Source of the DNA: Draconibacterium mangrovi
GTDB lineage: Bacteria > Bacteroidota > Bacteroidia > Bacteroidales > Prolixibacteraceae
Length of the DNA stretch: 64,000 nt
Reading direction: 5' to 3'
Assembly: GCF_010586825.1 (NCBI RefSeq)
Contig: NZ_JAAAGB010000006.1
Coordinates: 248,001 to 312,000, forward strand
Made by a program: the position numbers and the translations under genes
Notes under the pieces: generated by a model
What the model was told of the DNA's origin: nothing
Databases searched by the model: none
The model's input: the letters and a program-made list of their open reading frames with translations, nothing else
In this document: one piece after another, positions 18,575 to 26,990 of the stretch
How positions within the stretch are numbered: the first letter of the stretch is position 1
Layout of the letters: each line of letters begins with the position of its first letter

Positions 18575-18925
18575 ATGAATATTGAAGAGATCCGCGAGTA
18601 TTGCATCCGGAAAAAGGGAGTTACCGAAAGTTTCCCTTTTAATGAAACCACATTGGTTTTTAAGGTGATGAACAAGATGTTTTGTTTGCTGGGCCTCGAT
18701 GATCACCGGGTAAGCTTAAAAAACGATCCGGATAAAAATATTGAGCTAAGGGCACAATTTCCGGCGATCTACGAGGGCTATCATTTGCACAAACAAATGT
18801 GGAATACCATCGAATTAAACGGAACAGTTCCGTCAAAACTGATGGCTGAAATGATCGACGAATCGTATGATTTGATTGTTGCGAGCCTTACAAAAAAGTT
18901 AAAAGAAGAATTAAAAAATTTATAA
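18575..18925 (+). CDS. MmcQ/YjbR family protein
   Basis: Small cytoplasmic protein of 116 residues of the MmcQ/YjbR (DUF419) family, recognisable from EIREYCIRKKGVTESFPF, TLVFKVMNKMFCLLGL and the late WNTIELNGTVP and YDLIVASLTKK segments. Members have a CyaY-like or double-wing DNA-binding-like fold; the function is not established. I start at ATG 18575, since the family N-terminus is MNIEEIREYC. A near-perfect -7 box, TATTTTTA (18547-18554), lies downstream of the alternative upstream start, which supports this choice. The next gene follows after 8 bases. Confidence 0.88.
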   Translation: MNIEEIREYCIRKKGVTESFPFNETTLVFKVMNKMFCLLGLDDHRVSLKNDPDKNIELRAQFPAIYEGYHLHKQMWNTIELNGTVPSKLMAEMIDESYDLIVASLTKKLKEELKNL

Positions 18926-18933
18926 GCACTATT

Positions 18934-20013
18934 ATGAAATTATTGTCAATGTTAGCAGCGTTACTACTTATGGTTTCAGCTGTTTACGCAGAGGGAGAGA
19001 AAGAAGATTTTACCATCGTAAAAGAGGTGAAGCATACACCGGTTATCAGCCAGGGACGCACAGGAACCTGCTGGAGTTTTGCTACTACCAGTTTTTTGGA
19101 ATCGGAGATTATGCGCAAAGGATTTCCCGAAACCAATTTGTCGGAAATGTTTTTTGTGTATTACAACTATAAAAACAAGGCGTTTCAGTACCTGCTTTAT
19201 CACGGTAAAAACAATTTCGGAGAAGGAAGTTTGTCGCACGATGTTTTAAAAGTGGTGGCCGACCAGGGCGTAATGTTATACGATGAATTTCCCGGAATTC
19301 AGAAGGATGGTAAATACAACCACTCGGCTTTGATTAAAGAGCTTCGCGATGAAACGGATAAAATCGACAAGGAGAAAAGAGGCCAAATGGATGTGTCCGA
19401 TTTAAAAGCATTGAAGTCGGCCTTAAAAAACGAGTTGGGCAAGTTGCCGGAGAAAGTGGAGCTGGAAGGCAAAAAATATTCGGCATTGGAACTTCGCGAT
19501 AAATTTGAAATAAATGCGGATGACTATGTGGAGCTTACTTCGTTCAGTCATCACCCGTTTTACGGACAATGTGTTGTTGAAGTGCCTGATAACTGGGCGC
19601 ACGAATCATACTACAATCTGCCAATCGATGAATTATTGGAGGTTATGTATTATGCACTGAACAACGGTTATAGTATTGCCTGGGACGGCGACACCAGCGA
19701 AGAAACTTTTGTGCACAAAAAGGGAAAAGCCGATGTGCCGAAAAAGTTACAGGGAAAAGTGGATCAGGAAGAACGCCAGAAAACGTTTTACGACCGCACA
19801 ACAACCGACGACCACCTGATGCACCTGGTAGGTTTATCGAAAGATGCCGATGGAAAAGATTGTTTCTACACCAAAAACTCGTGGGGTGCCGAAAGTAACG
19901 CTTATGGTGGTTACCTGCATATGACCGAAGATTACGTGCGCCTGAAAACCATCGGAATTATGGTGCATAAAGATGCCATTCCTGATGCGGTAAAATCAAA
20001 ACTTGGAATATAA
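18934..20013 (+). CDS. Exported C1-family cysteine peptidase (aminopeptidase C/bleomycin hydrolase-like)
   Basis: Papain-fold peptidase of 359 residues. A signal peptide (1-19, ending VYA) sends it to the periplasm, unlike classical cytoplasmic PepC. The catalytic triad is visible: Cys46 in GRTGTCWSF, His297 in HLMHLVGL and Asn315 in YTKNSWG. The long insert between residues 75 and 230 matches the bleomycin-hydrolase branch. The enzyme probably trims peptides from their N-terminus. Its stop codon overlaps the start of an S4-domain gene (TAATG), so the two are translationally coupled, an odd pairing of an exported peptidase with an RNA-binding protein. Confidence 0.9.
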   Translation: MKLLSMLAALLLMVSAVYAEGEKEDFTIVKEVKHTPVISQGRTGTCWSFATTSFLESEIMRKGFPETNLSEMFFVYYNYKNKAFQYLLYHGKNNFGEGSLSHDVLKVVADQGVMLYDEFPGIQKDGKYNHSALIKELRDETDKIDKEKRGQMDVSDLKALKSALKNELGKLPEKVELEGKKYSALELRDKFEINADDYVELTSFSHHPFYGQCVVEVPDNWAHESYYNLPIDELLEVMYYALNNGYSIAWDGDTSEETFVHKKGKADVPKKLQGKVDQEERQKTFYDRTTTDDHLMHLVGLSKDADGKDCFYTKNSWGAESNAYGGYLHMTEDYVRLKTIGIMVHKDAIPDAVKSKLGI

Positions 20014-20219
20014 TGCGCGAATTTCAGCTGAGCACCGAATATATTGAACTGGTAAAACTGTTAAAGCTTTTGCGATTTGCGCAAACGGGCGGCCATGCAA
20101 AAATCATTGTCGAAGATGGCGAAGTTATCCGCAACGGTGAGCCCGAGTTCAGAAAAAGAGCCAAACTGGTGAAAGGCGATGTGCTCGAAATAATGGGAGA
20201 AACCATTAAAATTGTATAG
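20013..20219 (+). CDS. S4-domain RNA-binding protein, YbcJ-like
   Basis: Protein of 68 residues made of little more than one S4 domain: LVKLLKLLRFAQTGGHAKIIVEDGEVIRNG followed by a basic FRKRAKLVKGDVLEI segment. Such stand-alone domains bind structured RNA, often ribosomal. It shares one base with the peptidase stop codon. A terminator follows at 20279. The length is normal for YbcJ/YaaA-type S4 proteins. Confidence 0.9.
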   Translation: MREFQLSTEYIELVKLLKLLRFAQTGGHAKIIVEDGEVIRNGEPEFRKRAKLVKGDVLEIMGETIKIV

Positions 20220-20278
20220 CCAAAAAGCTGCTGTTAAATAAAGAAGACGAAATCACAGCTTGAAAAAGATATTCGAGA

Positions 20279-20316
20279 TAAGCGCTTAGCGGATTTAAGC
20301 GCTTAGCGCTTTTTTT
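20279..20316 (+). terminator. Terminator built from repeated TAAGCGCTTA palindromes
   Basis: The perfect palindrome TAAGCGCTTA occurs at 20279-20288 and 20296-20305, and is followed by GCGC and a run of seven T. The arms can pair to form a terminator for the peptidase-S4 transcript. Confidence 0.75.
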
Positions 20317-20471
20317 GTAGAGCGTATTTCTTTGGTTTCCAATCTGCGCGTGTCAGTTAAATCAGCGTTGTTAGCGTTCGTTTTATATGAATTCTCTCCG
20401 CGCTGAGATTTCTAAAGTAAATGATGTTCAAAATATTCAATACATTAGTCAATCTAAATAACCGTTCGCCC

Positions 20472-21365
20472 ATGTTTAAAAAGATTTTAGCACTGTTGTT
20501 GATAAGCCTTGTTTGTAATGCATTTGTGTCGGCGCATTCCGGCAAACCCAAATACCACGTAATAATTGATACCGATGGTGCGATTGACGACATGCGGGCG
20601 ATTTCAATGTTTCTGGCGCAAAATGATACGCGCGTTTTAGCCATCACCTGCTCGCAGGGAACACTGGCTCCCGATACCATTTTTGTTAAGGTGCACCAAT
20701 TGCTTGCGGCTTTGCATTACGAGGGAATTCCGGTTGGATTGGATAAAAGACTGGATAAAGATTTGCCGTCCTGGGCTGCGTACACACAAAAAATAAAATG
20801 GGCATCGGAGGAAAGAGAGTCATCTACTTCACCTAAAATCCGTTCGACAGAATTGATTTCATCGGTGTTGAAGGATTGTCCCGAAAAAATTACTTTGGTG
20901 GCACTGGGTTCACTTAAGACTTATGCCGAATTGGTAGAACAACATCCGGAATATGTTGACAAAATCGAACGAATTGTTTGGTACAATAATCCGTATATCG
21001 ATACCGATTTTAATGAATCGGTGTCGCCGGAGAGTTACACTTATTTCAAGCAAAAGAACATTCCGCTGGAAGTGGTAGGGAATAACACCGATCATTACAA
21101 TGTTGATGAGGCATACCTAAAAACGATCAAAAACGCAAACTCCAAGTATGCACAACAGATTGCCTGGGTGCACCAACATCCGGAGATTGTTTCGCGAATG
21201 CAAGCAGAGCATCTGCAGCTCTGGGATGATCTGGTGGCGCTTTATGTGGCGGTGCCCAATCTATTTCAAACTGAAAAGGCGGGAGGTGAAGTGCGTTATG
21301 TAACCGTGCAAAACGATCTGCCCGATGAAGTGGTTAACACAGCCATAGCTAACATGTTGGAATAG
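20472..21365 (+). CDS. Exported nucleoside-hydrolase-like protein
   Basis: Protein of 297 residues with a signal peptide (1-21, ending FVSA), so it acts outside the cytoplasm. The calcium-binding N-terminal motif of inosine/uridine hydrolases is present as DTDGAIDD (33-40), with Gly-Ala in place of the usual Pro-Gly. A late segment (TEKAGGEVRYVTVQNDLPDEV) resembles the family C-terminus. Substrate preference is unknown; it could salvage extracellular nucleosides or act on another ribosyl compound. I start at ATG 20472, because the signal peptide begins there. Confidence 0.82.
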   Translation: MFKKILALLLISLVCNAFVSAHSGKPKYHVIIDTDGAIDDMRAISMFLAQNDTRVLAITCSQGTLAPDTIFVKVHQLLAALHYEGIPVGLDKRLDKDLPSWAAYTQKIKWASEERESSTSPKIRSTELISSVLKDCPEKITLVALGSLKTYAELVEQHPEYVDKIERIVWYNNPYIDTDFNESVSPESYTYFKQKNIPLEVVGNNTDHYNVDEAYLKTIKNANSKYAQQIAWVHQHPEIVSRMQAEHLQLWDDLVALYVAVPNLFQTEKAGGEVRYVTVQNDLPDEVVNTAIANMLE

Positions 21366-21525
21366 GACAACAATCCGGGAGTTTAACAACTTTCCTTTTT
21401 GAAGTTGATTTGTAAATAAATTCTATTGGCGCTACAGCCAAAACCATTTGTTTCCCGAAAGCTACTCCGGGAATTGTTTCGGATGCTTCAAGCGTATTCG
21501 TTTGGGGAATGTTTTCTGCAACTGA

Positions 21526-21735
21526 TTAGTTTTCGTACTTAAACGATACTTTTAGTTTTACACGATAACATTCAATTTCACCTTCGGTAATATGAATGTC
21601 CATTTGGCACACTTCTGCAATTCGTAAATCGCGCAATGATTTTGATGCCGTGCTTATGGCATTTTGTGCTGCTTGCTCCCACGAAACGGGACTGCTTCCA
21701 ATCAGCTCGACAATTTTGTAAACGCTGTTAGGCAT
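21526..21735 (-). CDS. Dodecin family flavin-binding protein
   Basis: Protein of 69 residues, the typical dodecin size. It reads MPNSVYKIVELIGSSPVSWE and later QNAISTASKSLRDLRIAEV; the SW pair corresponds to the flavin-stacking Trp region of bacterial dodecins. Dodecins form hollow dodecamers that store riboflavin, FMN or FAD. I use ATG 21735, not the upstream in-frame ATG at 21816, because family members begin with MP-x(3)-YK. It is a single gene on the minus strand between unrelated neighbours. Confidence 0.92.
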   Translation of the reverse strand: MPNSVYKIVELIGSSPVSWEQAAQNAISTASKSLRDLRIAEVCQMDIHITEGEIECYRVKLKVSFKYEN

Positions 21736-21879
21736 AACTTTCGTTTTTTTGGTTATTACTATGTTCAAAATGGTTTCATTATGTACGAAGCGTAACCATA
21801 ATAGTTTAATGCGCACAGCTTTAAATTTAGCTGAACGATAAAATCAAAAAAAAGAATAAGTAAGAATCAGGGAAGTGTG

Positions 21880-22251
21880 CTATAGTCTAACCAGAAATAA
21901 TCGGCCGGCAACAACAAGCAAGAGCAGAACCAAAACGATGATATTAAATATCAGGTCTTTTGTTTCTTTTCTTTTTGAATGCACAAAGGTGGCCATAACC
22001 ATAATAATGGTAAGCCCTATGGCCGCTATCGGGATTAAAATTTCGAGAGTAGAATAAACGCCTGGCAGGAAAAGTCCTAAGCCGCCCAGCACCTCGAACG
22101 CACCAATTAATCGCAGTCGTTGTTCAGTGAAATCTTCGATCCATTCGAAAACTTTTATTAGGCTGTCTTTAGTCAAAACAAGTTTCAGTGAACCTGTAGT
22201 AAGAAAGAGAGCTGCAATAATAATTTGGATAATCCAGAGCGCTATATTCAT
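21880..22251 (-). CDS. DoxX-like integral membrane protein
   Basis: Protein of 123 residues with four hydrophobic segments (about 4-22, 44-62, 67-87 and 97-117). It has the DoxX-type pattern: a first helix ending FLTTGSLKL, then RLIGAFEVLGGLGLFLPG. DoxX-like proteins are small membrane proteins sometimes tied to redox or quinone-linked processes; no specific role can be read here. The gene appears to stand alone. The 150 bases upstream are AT-rich and show no clear -7 box. Confidence 0.82.
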   Translation of the reverse strand: MNIALWIIQIIIAALFLTTGSLKLVLTKDSLIKVFEWIEDFTEQRLRLIGAFEVLGGLGLFLPGVYSTLEILIPIAAIGLTIIMVMATFVHSKRKETKDLIFNIIVLVLLLLVVAGRLFLVRL

Positions 22252-22402
22252 AATTACAGTTTTTAATTAGCGTTGAGTCTTTTATTATTTTAATGGATTA
22301 ACTGTTAAATAGTAACCCAATATTAATTAAATTGTTGCTTTGTTCTAACAATCCATTACTTTTTTTTAGTCTTTTACAATTATTTGAGATAAGTGTAAAA
22401 GT

Positions 22403-23524
22403 TTATTTTTTGTAAACCCAAACTTCCGACCCCGGATTGTCTTCCATATATTTCACCTTAGCAGCATCGGCCTCGCTAAAAGTTTTATAGCCGGCAATAC
22501 CTACAATAAAGAAACGACCTTTTTTCCCAACATGAAAAGCTTCGTACCCTTTTTGCTGCAACTCGAGCAAATAATTATCGGCATTTTCTTTTACCGAAAA
22601 ACTTCCGCCAACCAGGTAATACTTAATCGAGTCCTGTTCTTCAGGCAGCATTTCAACAACTTCGGGAATATTTTGTGTGGTGTCGGCAGCCAAAGCTGTT
22701 TCTTCTTCGGTCATGGATAAGGTGTCGGTTGCGACCGTATCAACAACGGCTGTCTCCATTGCGGCCTTCGATTCTTCGATAGTATATGTTGGAGGCAGCA
22801 TTTCTTCTTCGTCTCCATTGGTGTTGTTAAATCCTTTCAAATAAATAAAAACAGAAACGGCAAGTAAAGGAATAATTATGAGCAGAAACAGCCACGGCTT
22901 TCTCTTTTTTACTTCTTTTTCCTTTGTTAGAACTGCTTGTTTTTCTTCTTTAATCTCCGGCTCTAAAACCACCGGCTCTTCCGCAACGGGTTCATCTTGT
23001 GGTTCAGGTTCTGTTACTTCTGGCTCATTTTCCGGTTCTTCTTCTGCATCAACAGATGTTTCTTCTTCTGGTATTTCTTCTGTTTCTTCTTCCGGTTCTT
23101 CAACAGGCTCCGGTTCGCTTATCGACATGGCACCAAGGCCAAACGAATCGAGCAGCATATTTTCTTCTTCCGATGCTTCAAAAACAATTTCTCCCTGTTC
23201 GTTGTGCGAAAGTGTACCCACTCCTTCAACAAAAACCTTGTCGCCTTTGTCGAGTTTAAAAAGCATCTCGTCGCGTTCTTTTTCAATACGAACCAATGCA
23301 TTAAAATGCGATATATGCAGTTTCTCGGCAATATGGCCAACCAGTAATCCGTCGTTGTTTTTTAGTTGCCCGTTAAACGAAATGGTTTTCGACGGAGGTT
23401 TAATCTCGTCGCTCTCATCGCTAATCTCTGCCGGCTTGTATTCCGAAACAAAAGCACCCAACCCGGGAATGATTACAATATCGTGCTGTAACAGAAGTGT
23501 GTATATTTCTTTTCCGAAGCTCAC
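22403..23524 (-). CDS. HU-like/SPOR-domain envelope protein
   Basis: Protein of 373 residues in four parts. An N-terminal HU/CCDC81-like domain (about 1-115, with LLQHDIVIIPGLGAFVSEY) comes first. A very acidic Glu/Pro-rich linker (about 120-200), one transmembrane helix (about 209-231, WLFLLIIIPLLAVSVFIYL) and a C-terminal SPOR domain (about 299-372, YYLVGGSFSVKENADNYL) follow. SPOR domains bind denuded septal peptidoglycan, so the protein probably links a cytoplasmic nucleoid- or polymer-binding domain to the division site. No ATG fits the start. I chose GTG 23524 (SFGKEIY...) over an upstream TTG at 23572. Confidence 0.85.
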   Translation of the reverse strand: MSFGKEIYTLLLQHDIVIIPGLGAFVSEYKPAEISDESDEIKPPSKTISFNGQLKNNDGLLVGHIAEKLHISHFNALVRIEKERDEMLFKLDKGDKVFVEGVGTLSHNEQGEIVFEASEEENMLLDSFGLGAMSISEPEPVEEPEEETEEIPEEETSVDAEEEPENEPEVTEPEPQDEPVAEEPVVLEPEIKEEKQAVLTKEKEVKKRKPWLFLLIIIPLLAVSVFIYLKGFNNTNGDEEEMLPPTYTIEESKAAMETAVVDTVATDTLSMTEEETALAADTTQNIPEVVEMLPEEQDSIKYYLVGGSFSVKENADNYLLELQQKGYEAFHVGKKGRFFIVGIAGYKTFSEADAAKVKYMEDNPGSEVWVYKK

Positions 23525-23647
23525 TTGAATGAATTTAGACGGTAAAATTACAAAACATAAAGTAAACTCCAACTGCCCAAAAATTAAGTTTTTACAAAAG
23601 CCTGCTCCTTAAGCAGGTAAACGATAGATTTCTGCATTGTTTTTTTC

Positions 23648-23655
23648 TACTTTTG
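23648..23655 (+). promoter_or_regulatory. -7 promoter box of galE
   Basis: TACTTTTG is a perfect TAnnTTTG, 21 bases before the galE ATG at 23677. It excludes the earlier in-frame start at 23653, which lies inside the box. Confidence 0.65.
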
Positions 23656-23676
23656 CTGGCTAAATCAATAAAAGTA

Positions 23677-24705
23677 ATGGCAAAAAAGATTTTAGTTACA
23701 GGCGGAACCGGGTACATTGGTTCGCATACCGTTGTTGAATTACAGGATTCGGGCTACGATGTTGTAATTGTCGACGACCTTTCAAATTCAAGTATTGAGG
23801 TACTGGATAACATCGAAAAAATTTCAGGAATAAAACCGGCATTCGAACAGTTTGATTTGGCCGATGCTGCAAAAACCGACGAATTTTTTAGCCGTAATTC
23901 CAATATCGAGGCAATTATTCATTTTGCAGCCTCGAAAGCAGTTGGCGAATCGGTGCAAAAACCTTTGTTGTACTACCGCAACAACCTGGTGTCGTTGATG
24001 AACCTGCTGGATTGCCAGTTAAAATACAATGTGGCAAATATTGTATTCTCGTCGTCGTGTACAGTTTACGGCCAGCCTGATGTGTTGCCTGTTACCGAAG
24101 ATACGCCACGCAAAGATGCCGAGTCGCCATACGGAAACACCAAACGTGTGAACGAAGATATTTTAAGCGACAGCATTGCCGCTTTCCCGCAATTAAAAGG
24201 AATTGCACTGCGCTACTTTAACCCGATTGGGGCACATCCAACAGCACTGATTGGTGAATTGCCGCTGGGCGTACCACAAAACCTGGTGCCCTTTATTACT
24301 CAAACAGCTGCCGGATTACGCGACGAGCTAAAAGTTTTTGGCGATGATTATGATACGGTGGACGGATCGGCCGTTCGCGATTACATTAACGTGGTTGATT
24401 TGGCCAAAGCGCACGTTGTTGCTATTGAGCGACTGCTGGAAGGCAAAAACAAAAAGAATTACGAAATTTTTAACCTGGGTACCGGAAACGGACTTTCAGT
24501 GCTGGAAATAATAAACGCTTTTGAAAAAGCAACCGGTGTTAAACTGAATTACAAAATTGTTGGTCGTCGTGCAGGCGATATCGAAAAGATTTGGGCCGAC
24601 ACTACTTTTGCAAACGAAGAACTGGGCTGGAAAGCTGAAAAAGGAACAGAAGAAACGCTACTTTCGGCCTGGAACTGGGAGAAAAAAGTGCGTGGAATAA
24701 AGTAA
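23677..24705 (+). CDS. galE: UDP-glucose 4-epimerase
   Basis: Interconverts UDP-glucose and UDP-galactose for surface polysaccharide and galactose metabolism. It has 342 residues of an extended short-chain dehydrogenase. The NAD-binding glycine motif is GGTGYIGSH (9-17). The catalytic pair is Tyr152-x3-Lys156 in PYGNTKR, with SSSCTVYG before it. The GalE-type insert GVPQNLVPFITQTAAG is present. The start is fixed by the -7 box just upstream. A terminator and a 166-bp repeat element follow. Confidence 0.96.
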   Translation: MAKKILVTGGTGYIGSHTVVELQDSGYDVVIVDDLSNSSIEVLDNIEKISGIKPAFEQFDLADAAKTDEFFSRNSNIEAIIHFAASKAVGESVQKPLLYYRNNLVSLMNLLDCQLKYNVANIVFSSSCTVYGQPDVLPVTEDTPRKDAESPYGNTKRVNEDILSDSIAAFPQLKGIALRYFNPIGAHPTALIGELPLGVPQNLVPFITQTAAGLRDELKVFGDDYDTVDGSAVRDYINVVDLAKAHVVAIERLLEGKNKKNYEIFNLGTGNGLSVLEIINAFEKATGVKLNYKIVGRRAGDIEKIWADTTFANEELGWKAEKGTEETLLSAWNWEKKVRGIK

Positions 24706-24727
24706 GACAATCATAATTGCATACATT

Positions 24728-24775
24728 TCGCCGGGCGACTTGCAGCTTATGCAGCGTTACCCGGCGATTTTATTT
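24728..24775 (+). terminator. Terminator of galE
   Basis: Stem TCGCCGGG (24728-24735) / CCCGGCGA (24760-24767) with TTTTATTT after it. Confidence 0.8.
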
Positions 24776-24941
24776 AGTGAGACCCAAAGTACAGGAGAGA
24801 AACGAACTGTAATTTGATGGTCGAACTAATCCCGGTAGCGGAGCGTATCGGGATAAATGAGATAATACTCCGATGCTTTCATCGTTATTAAACTACGCTC
24901 CGTATTGATACCTCAATAGCTTGCTGCGAGGTAGTTCATTT
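24776..24941 (+). repeat. 166-bp intergenic repeat element, copy A
   Basis: About 85 percent identical by hand alignment to 44314-44478, in the same orientation. It starts AGTGAGAC and ends GTTCATTT. It contains the inner hairpin ATCCCGGTA..TATCGGGAT and a conserved stem TACCTC..GAGGTA near its right end. Both copies begin directly after the terminator of the preceding plus-strand gene. No convincing open frame is seen. Confidence 0.85.
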
Positions 24942-24950
24942 TCCGTTTGT

Positions 24951-26222
24951 TTATTCCGACTGTGGCAGTTCTATGTAAAAGGTACTTCCTTTTCCGGTAG
25001 CTGATTCAACATAAATATTACCCTTAAGTTTTTCGGTAAAATCTTTGCATATTTTTAGTCCAAGGCCTGTCCCTTTTTCATTCCCGGTTCCCGGCAGCGT
25101 TTCGGCAGTGTCTTCTTTAAAAATATTCTTCAACTGATCCGGGTTCATTCCTGTTCCTTCATCTTTAACCGAAATTACTGGTGTACCGTTTTCGTTTATT
25201 TGGCAATCAACATAAATATTCCCCTTTTCAAACGAAAATTTAATAGCATTGGCCATTAGGTTGCGCAGAATGGGCTGTAGGAATCTTTTATCCGTATAAA
25301 TCGAAAGATCGTCAGGTACCTGATTGATAATATTCACACCTTTTAACTCGGCTCTGCTAGAAACCTGTTGGCTTACGACCTCAATAATCTTATTCAGCGA
25401 TACACGAACAGGATTAAATTTAATCTGGTTGGTTTCGAGCGTAGCCCAGTCGAGTATATTCAGAAGCAGTTCATCGGCTTGCTTCGCCGATTGCTGAATA
25501 TGCGAAATAAATTCTTGATCTTTCTCTTTTCCCAATCCCGAGTCGGAAAGTAATATGTCCGAAAGACCAAAGATATTGGCGTAAAAGCCTCTCAGATCGT
25601 GCCCGATAACCGAAAACAATTTGTTTTTTGAGGCGATAAGCTCTCTCAGTTCATTCTCTGCTTTTTTCCTCTCGGTGATGTCTCTTACATAAACGATCAA
25701 ACGTTTATCTCCGTTAAGGTTAATAAATTTGGTGTTTATCTCGGTCGGGAAAATCGTCCCGTCCTTTTTTTTGTTTACACGTTCCACATACACCTCACCC
25801 GTTGCCATTTCTTCCGGAATTATATCGGGCAGCATTTTAGCAAATTCATCCGGAACCAGATCTCTTATCGACAGCTGTAGCATCTCTTCGCGGGAGTAAC
25901 CAAACATTTTGTGCCCCATGGTATTACAATCCAAAATTTCCCCACGCTCATTCTCCACATATATTCCATCGAGCGACAAATCAATCAGTGTTCTGAATTT
26001 AATTTCACTTTCCTGTATGCTTCTGTTTTTTTTCTGGTTCTTGTTAATCAGAAGCGCAATAAAAAATCCGGTAATTCCACCAAACACGATGGATAGTGCC
26101 AGGGTTGGAAAAGTAAAAGGATTAATTTTTAAGAATAAGAATTGAATGAAAGATAACAGAAAGATTATTGATATACCGCTTGTAATCCCTGTAAAAAGTT
26201 CCGGTTTAGATTTAAATCTCAT
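24951..26222 (-). CDS. PAS-domain sensor histidine kinase
   Basis: Membrane kinase of 423 residues. Two transmembrane helices (about 10-31 and 37-60) with almost no periplasmic loop are followed by a PAS domain (about 75-190). The dimerisation region has phospho-acceptor His208 in VIGHDLRGF. The ATPase domain (about 300-422) shows NLMANAIKFS, VKDEGTGM and GTGLGLKI. The lack of a periplasmic sensor suggests that the PAS domain senses a cytoplasmic or membrane signal. No response regulator gene is adjacent, so it is an orphan kinase here. Confidence 0.93.
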   Translation of the reverse strand: MRFKSKPELFTGITSGISIIFLLSFIQFLFLKINPFTFPTLALSIVFGGITGFFIALLINKNQKKNRSIQESEIKFRTLIDLSLDGIYVENERGEILDCNTMGHKMFGYSREEMLQLSIRDLVPDEFAKMLPDIIPEEMATGEVYVERVNKKKDGTIFPTEINTKFINLNGDKRLIVYVRDITERKKAENELRELIASKNKLFSVIGHDLRGFYANIFGLSDILLSDSGLGKEKDQEFISHIQQSAKQADELLLNILDWATLETNQIKFNPVRVSLNKIIEVVSQQVSSRAELKGVNIINQVPDDLSIYTDKRFLQPILRNLMANAIKFSFEKGNIYVDCQINENGTPVISVKDEGTGMNPDQLKNIFKEDTAETLPGTGNEKGTGLGLKICKDFTEKLKGNIYVESATGKGSTFYIELPQSE

Positions 26223-26325
26223 TAATTTTTTAATTTAGGTGACATAAATATAGAATTTTTATTGACTACATTTATAAGCTGATACTTCTCAAATTTACAC
26301 GATGTAAAACCCAAAATCAATAAGA

Positions 26326-26646
26326 ATGGCCTACATTACCGACGCACGTAAACGCGATTTTGTTAAACAAATCACCATTTTCACCGAAACTAACAAAGAT
26401 GTTTTGATAGCTGCAGGATTCGATCCAAGCGAGCGGATTGAAGAATTAAAAGCCAGCTATGCCGAAGCTATGATGAATAAAGAAAAACAGATTGAAGCGA
26501 TGGCTCAGGCGAAGGATGCAACAAAAAAAGCGCAGCTATCATTGCTTGAGTCTTATTCCCTGGCTTCGAAAACGGTGGAATTGTTTACCGGTTTGCTGGG
26601 AAAGGATGCTACTTTGGTGACACAAATTAAAAAGCTGCGGAAATAG
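26326..26646 (+). CDS. Hypothetical coiled-coil protein
   Basis: Unrecognised 106-residue soluble protein. It has no signal peptide or membrane helix and is almost wholly helical. Residues 35-105 are rich in Ala, Lys, Glu and Leu (ERIEELKASYAEAMMNKEKQ, TKKAQLSLLESY) and could form coiled coils. It is transcribed toward, and ends 13 bases before, the first recognisable unit of the 21-bp array at 26660. No function can be assigned. Confidence 0.75.
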   Translation: MAYITDARKRDFVKQITIFTETNKDVLIAAGFDPSERIEELKASYAEAMMNKEKQIEAMAQAKDATKKAQLSLLESYSLASKTVELFTGLLGKDATLVTQIKKLRK

Positions 26647-26659
26647 TTTAAGAAGACAA

Positions 26660-26916
26660 TCCCTGGGGTTGAAAGTCTTCCAACTCTGGTTGATTGCTTG
26701 CCTACATTAGTTGGAGGCTTGCCAACTTAGGTTGATTTCTTATCAACCTAAGATGATTATATATCAACCATGGTTGATTGCCTGCCAACCATAGTTGATA
26801 GCCTTCCATCCTAAGTAAATTCCATGACAACCTTAGTTGGTTGCTTTCCAACCAAGGTTGATTGCGAACCAACCAAAGTTGATTGAGAGTCAACCTTGGT
26901 ATGTGCCGCGTCATCC
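26660..26916. repeat. 21-bp-period tandem array 1 (core CAACCwwrGTTG)
   Basis: Eleven units in strict 21-bp register, starting at 26681, 26702, 26723, 26744, 26765, 26786, 26807, 26828, 26849, 26870 and 26891. A degenerate unit precedes them (26660) and a partial one (CATCC, 26912) follows. Each unit begins with a 12-base pseudo-palindromic core such as CAACCATGGTTG, and the next nine bases vary. Position 1 (C), position 4 (C) and position 9 (G) are invariant in the eleven. The array fills the gap between 26646 and the rfbB promoter. Open frames across it arise because 21 is a multiple of three. Confidence 0.9.
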
Positions 26917-26963
26917 TTTATCTTTTTCTTGTTGAAGTGTTTTTCTATATCTGGCGAAAAGTC

Positions 26964-26971
26964 TACTTTTG
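26964..26971 (+). promoter_or_regulatory. -7 promoter box of rfbB
   Basis: TACTTTTG is a perfect TAnnTTTG. It lies 20 bases before the rfbB ATG and 48 bases after the end of array 1. Confidence 0.65.
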
Positions 26972-26990
26972 ATTTTCAAAACAATTAAAG

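Noticed and set aside
22878-23528. 216-codon plus-strand Ser-rich frame
   Set aside because: It is antisense to the acidic linker of the HU/SPOR protein; Glu codons read backwards give the Ser/Phe runs.
26702-26914. Open reading frame on the minus strand encoding heptad repeats (NQPWLES, NQLRLSW and so on)
   Set aside because: The frame is open because the DNA period of 21 is a multiple of three. There is no start signal, and the conserved and variable parts follow DNA symmetry rather than codon position.
26660-26916. CRISPR array
   Set aside because: The conserved part is only 7 to 12 bases and the variable part 9 to 14, far too short for CRISPR repeats and spacers. No cas genes are present. 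The same holds for the other two arrays.
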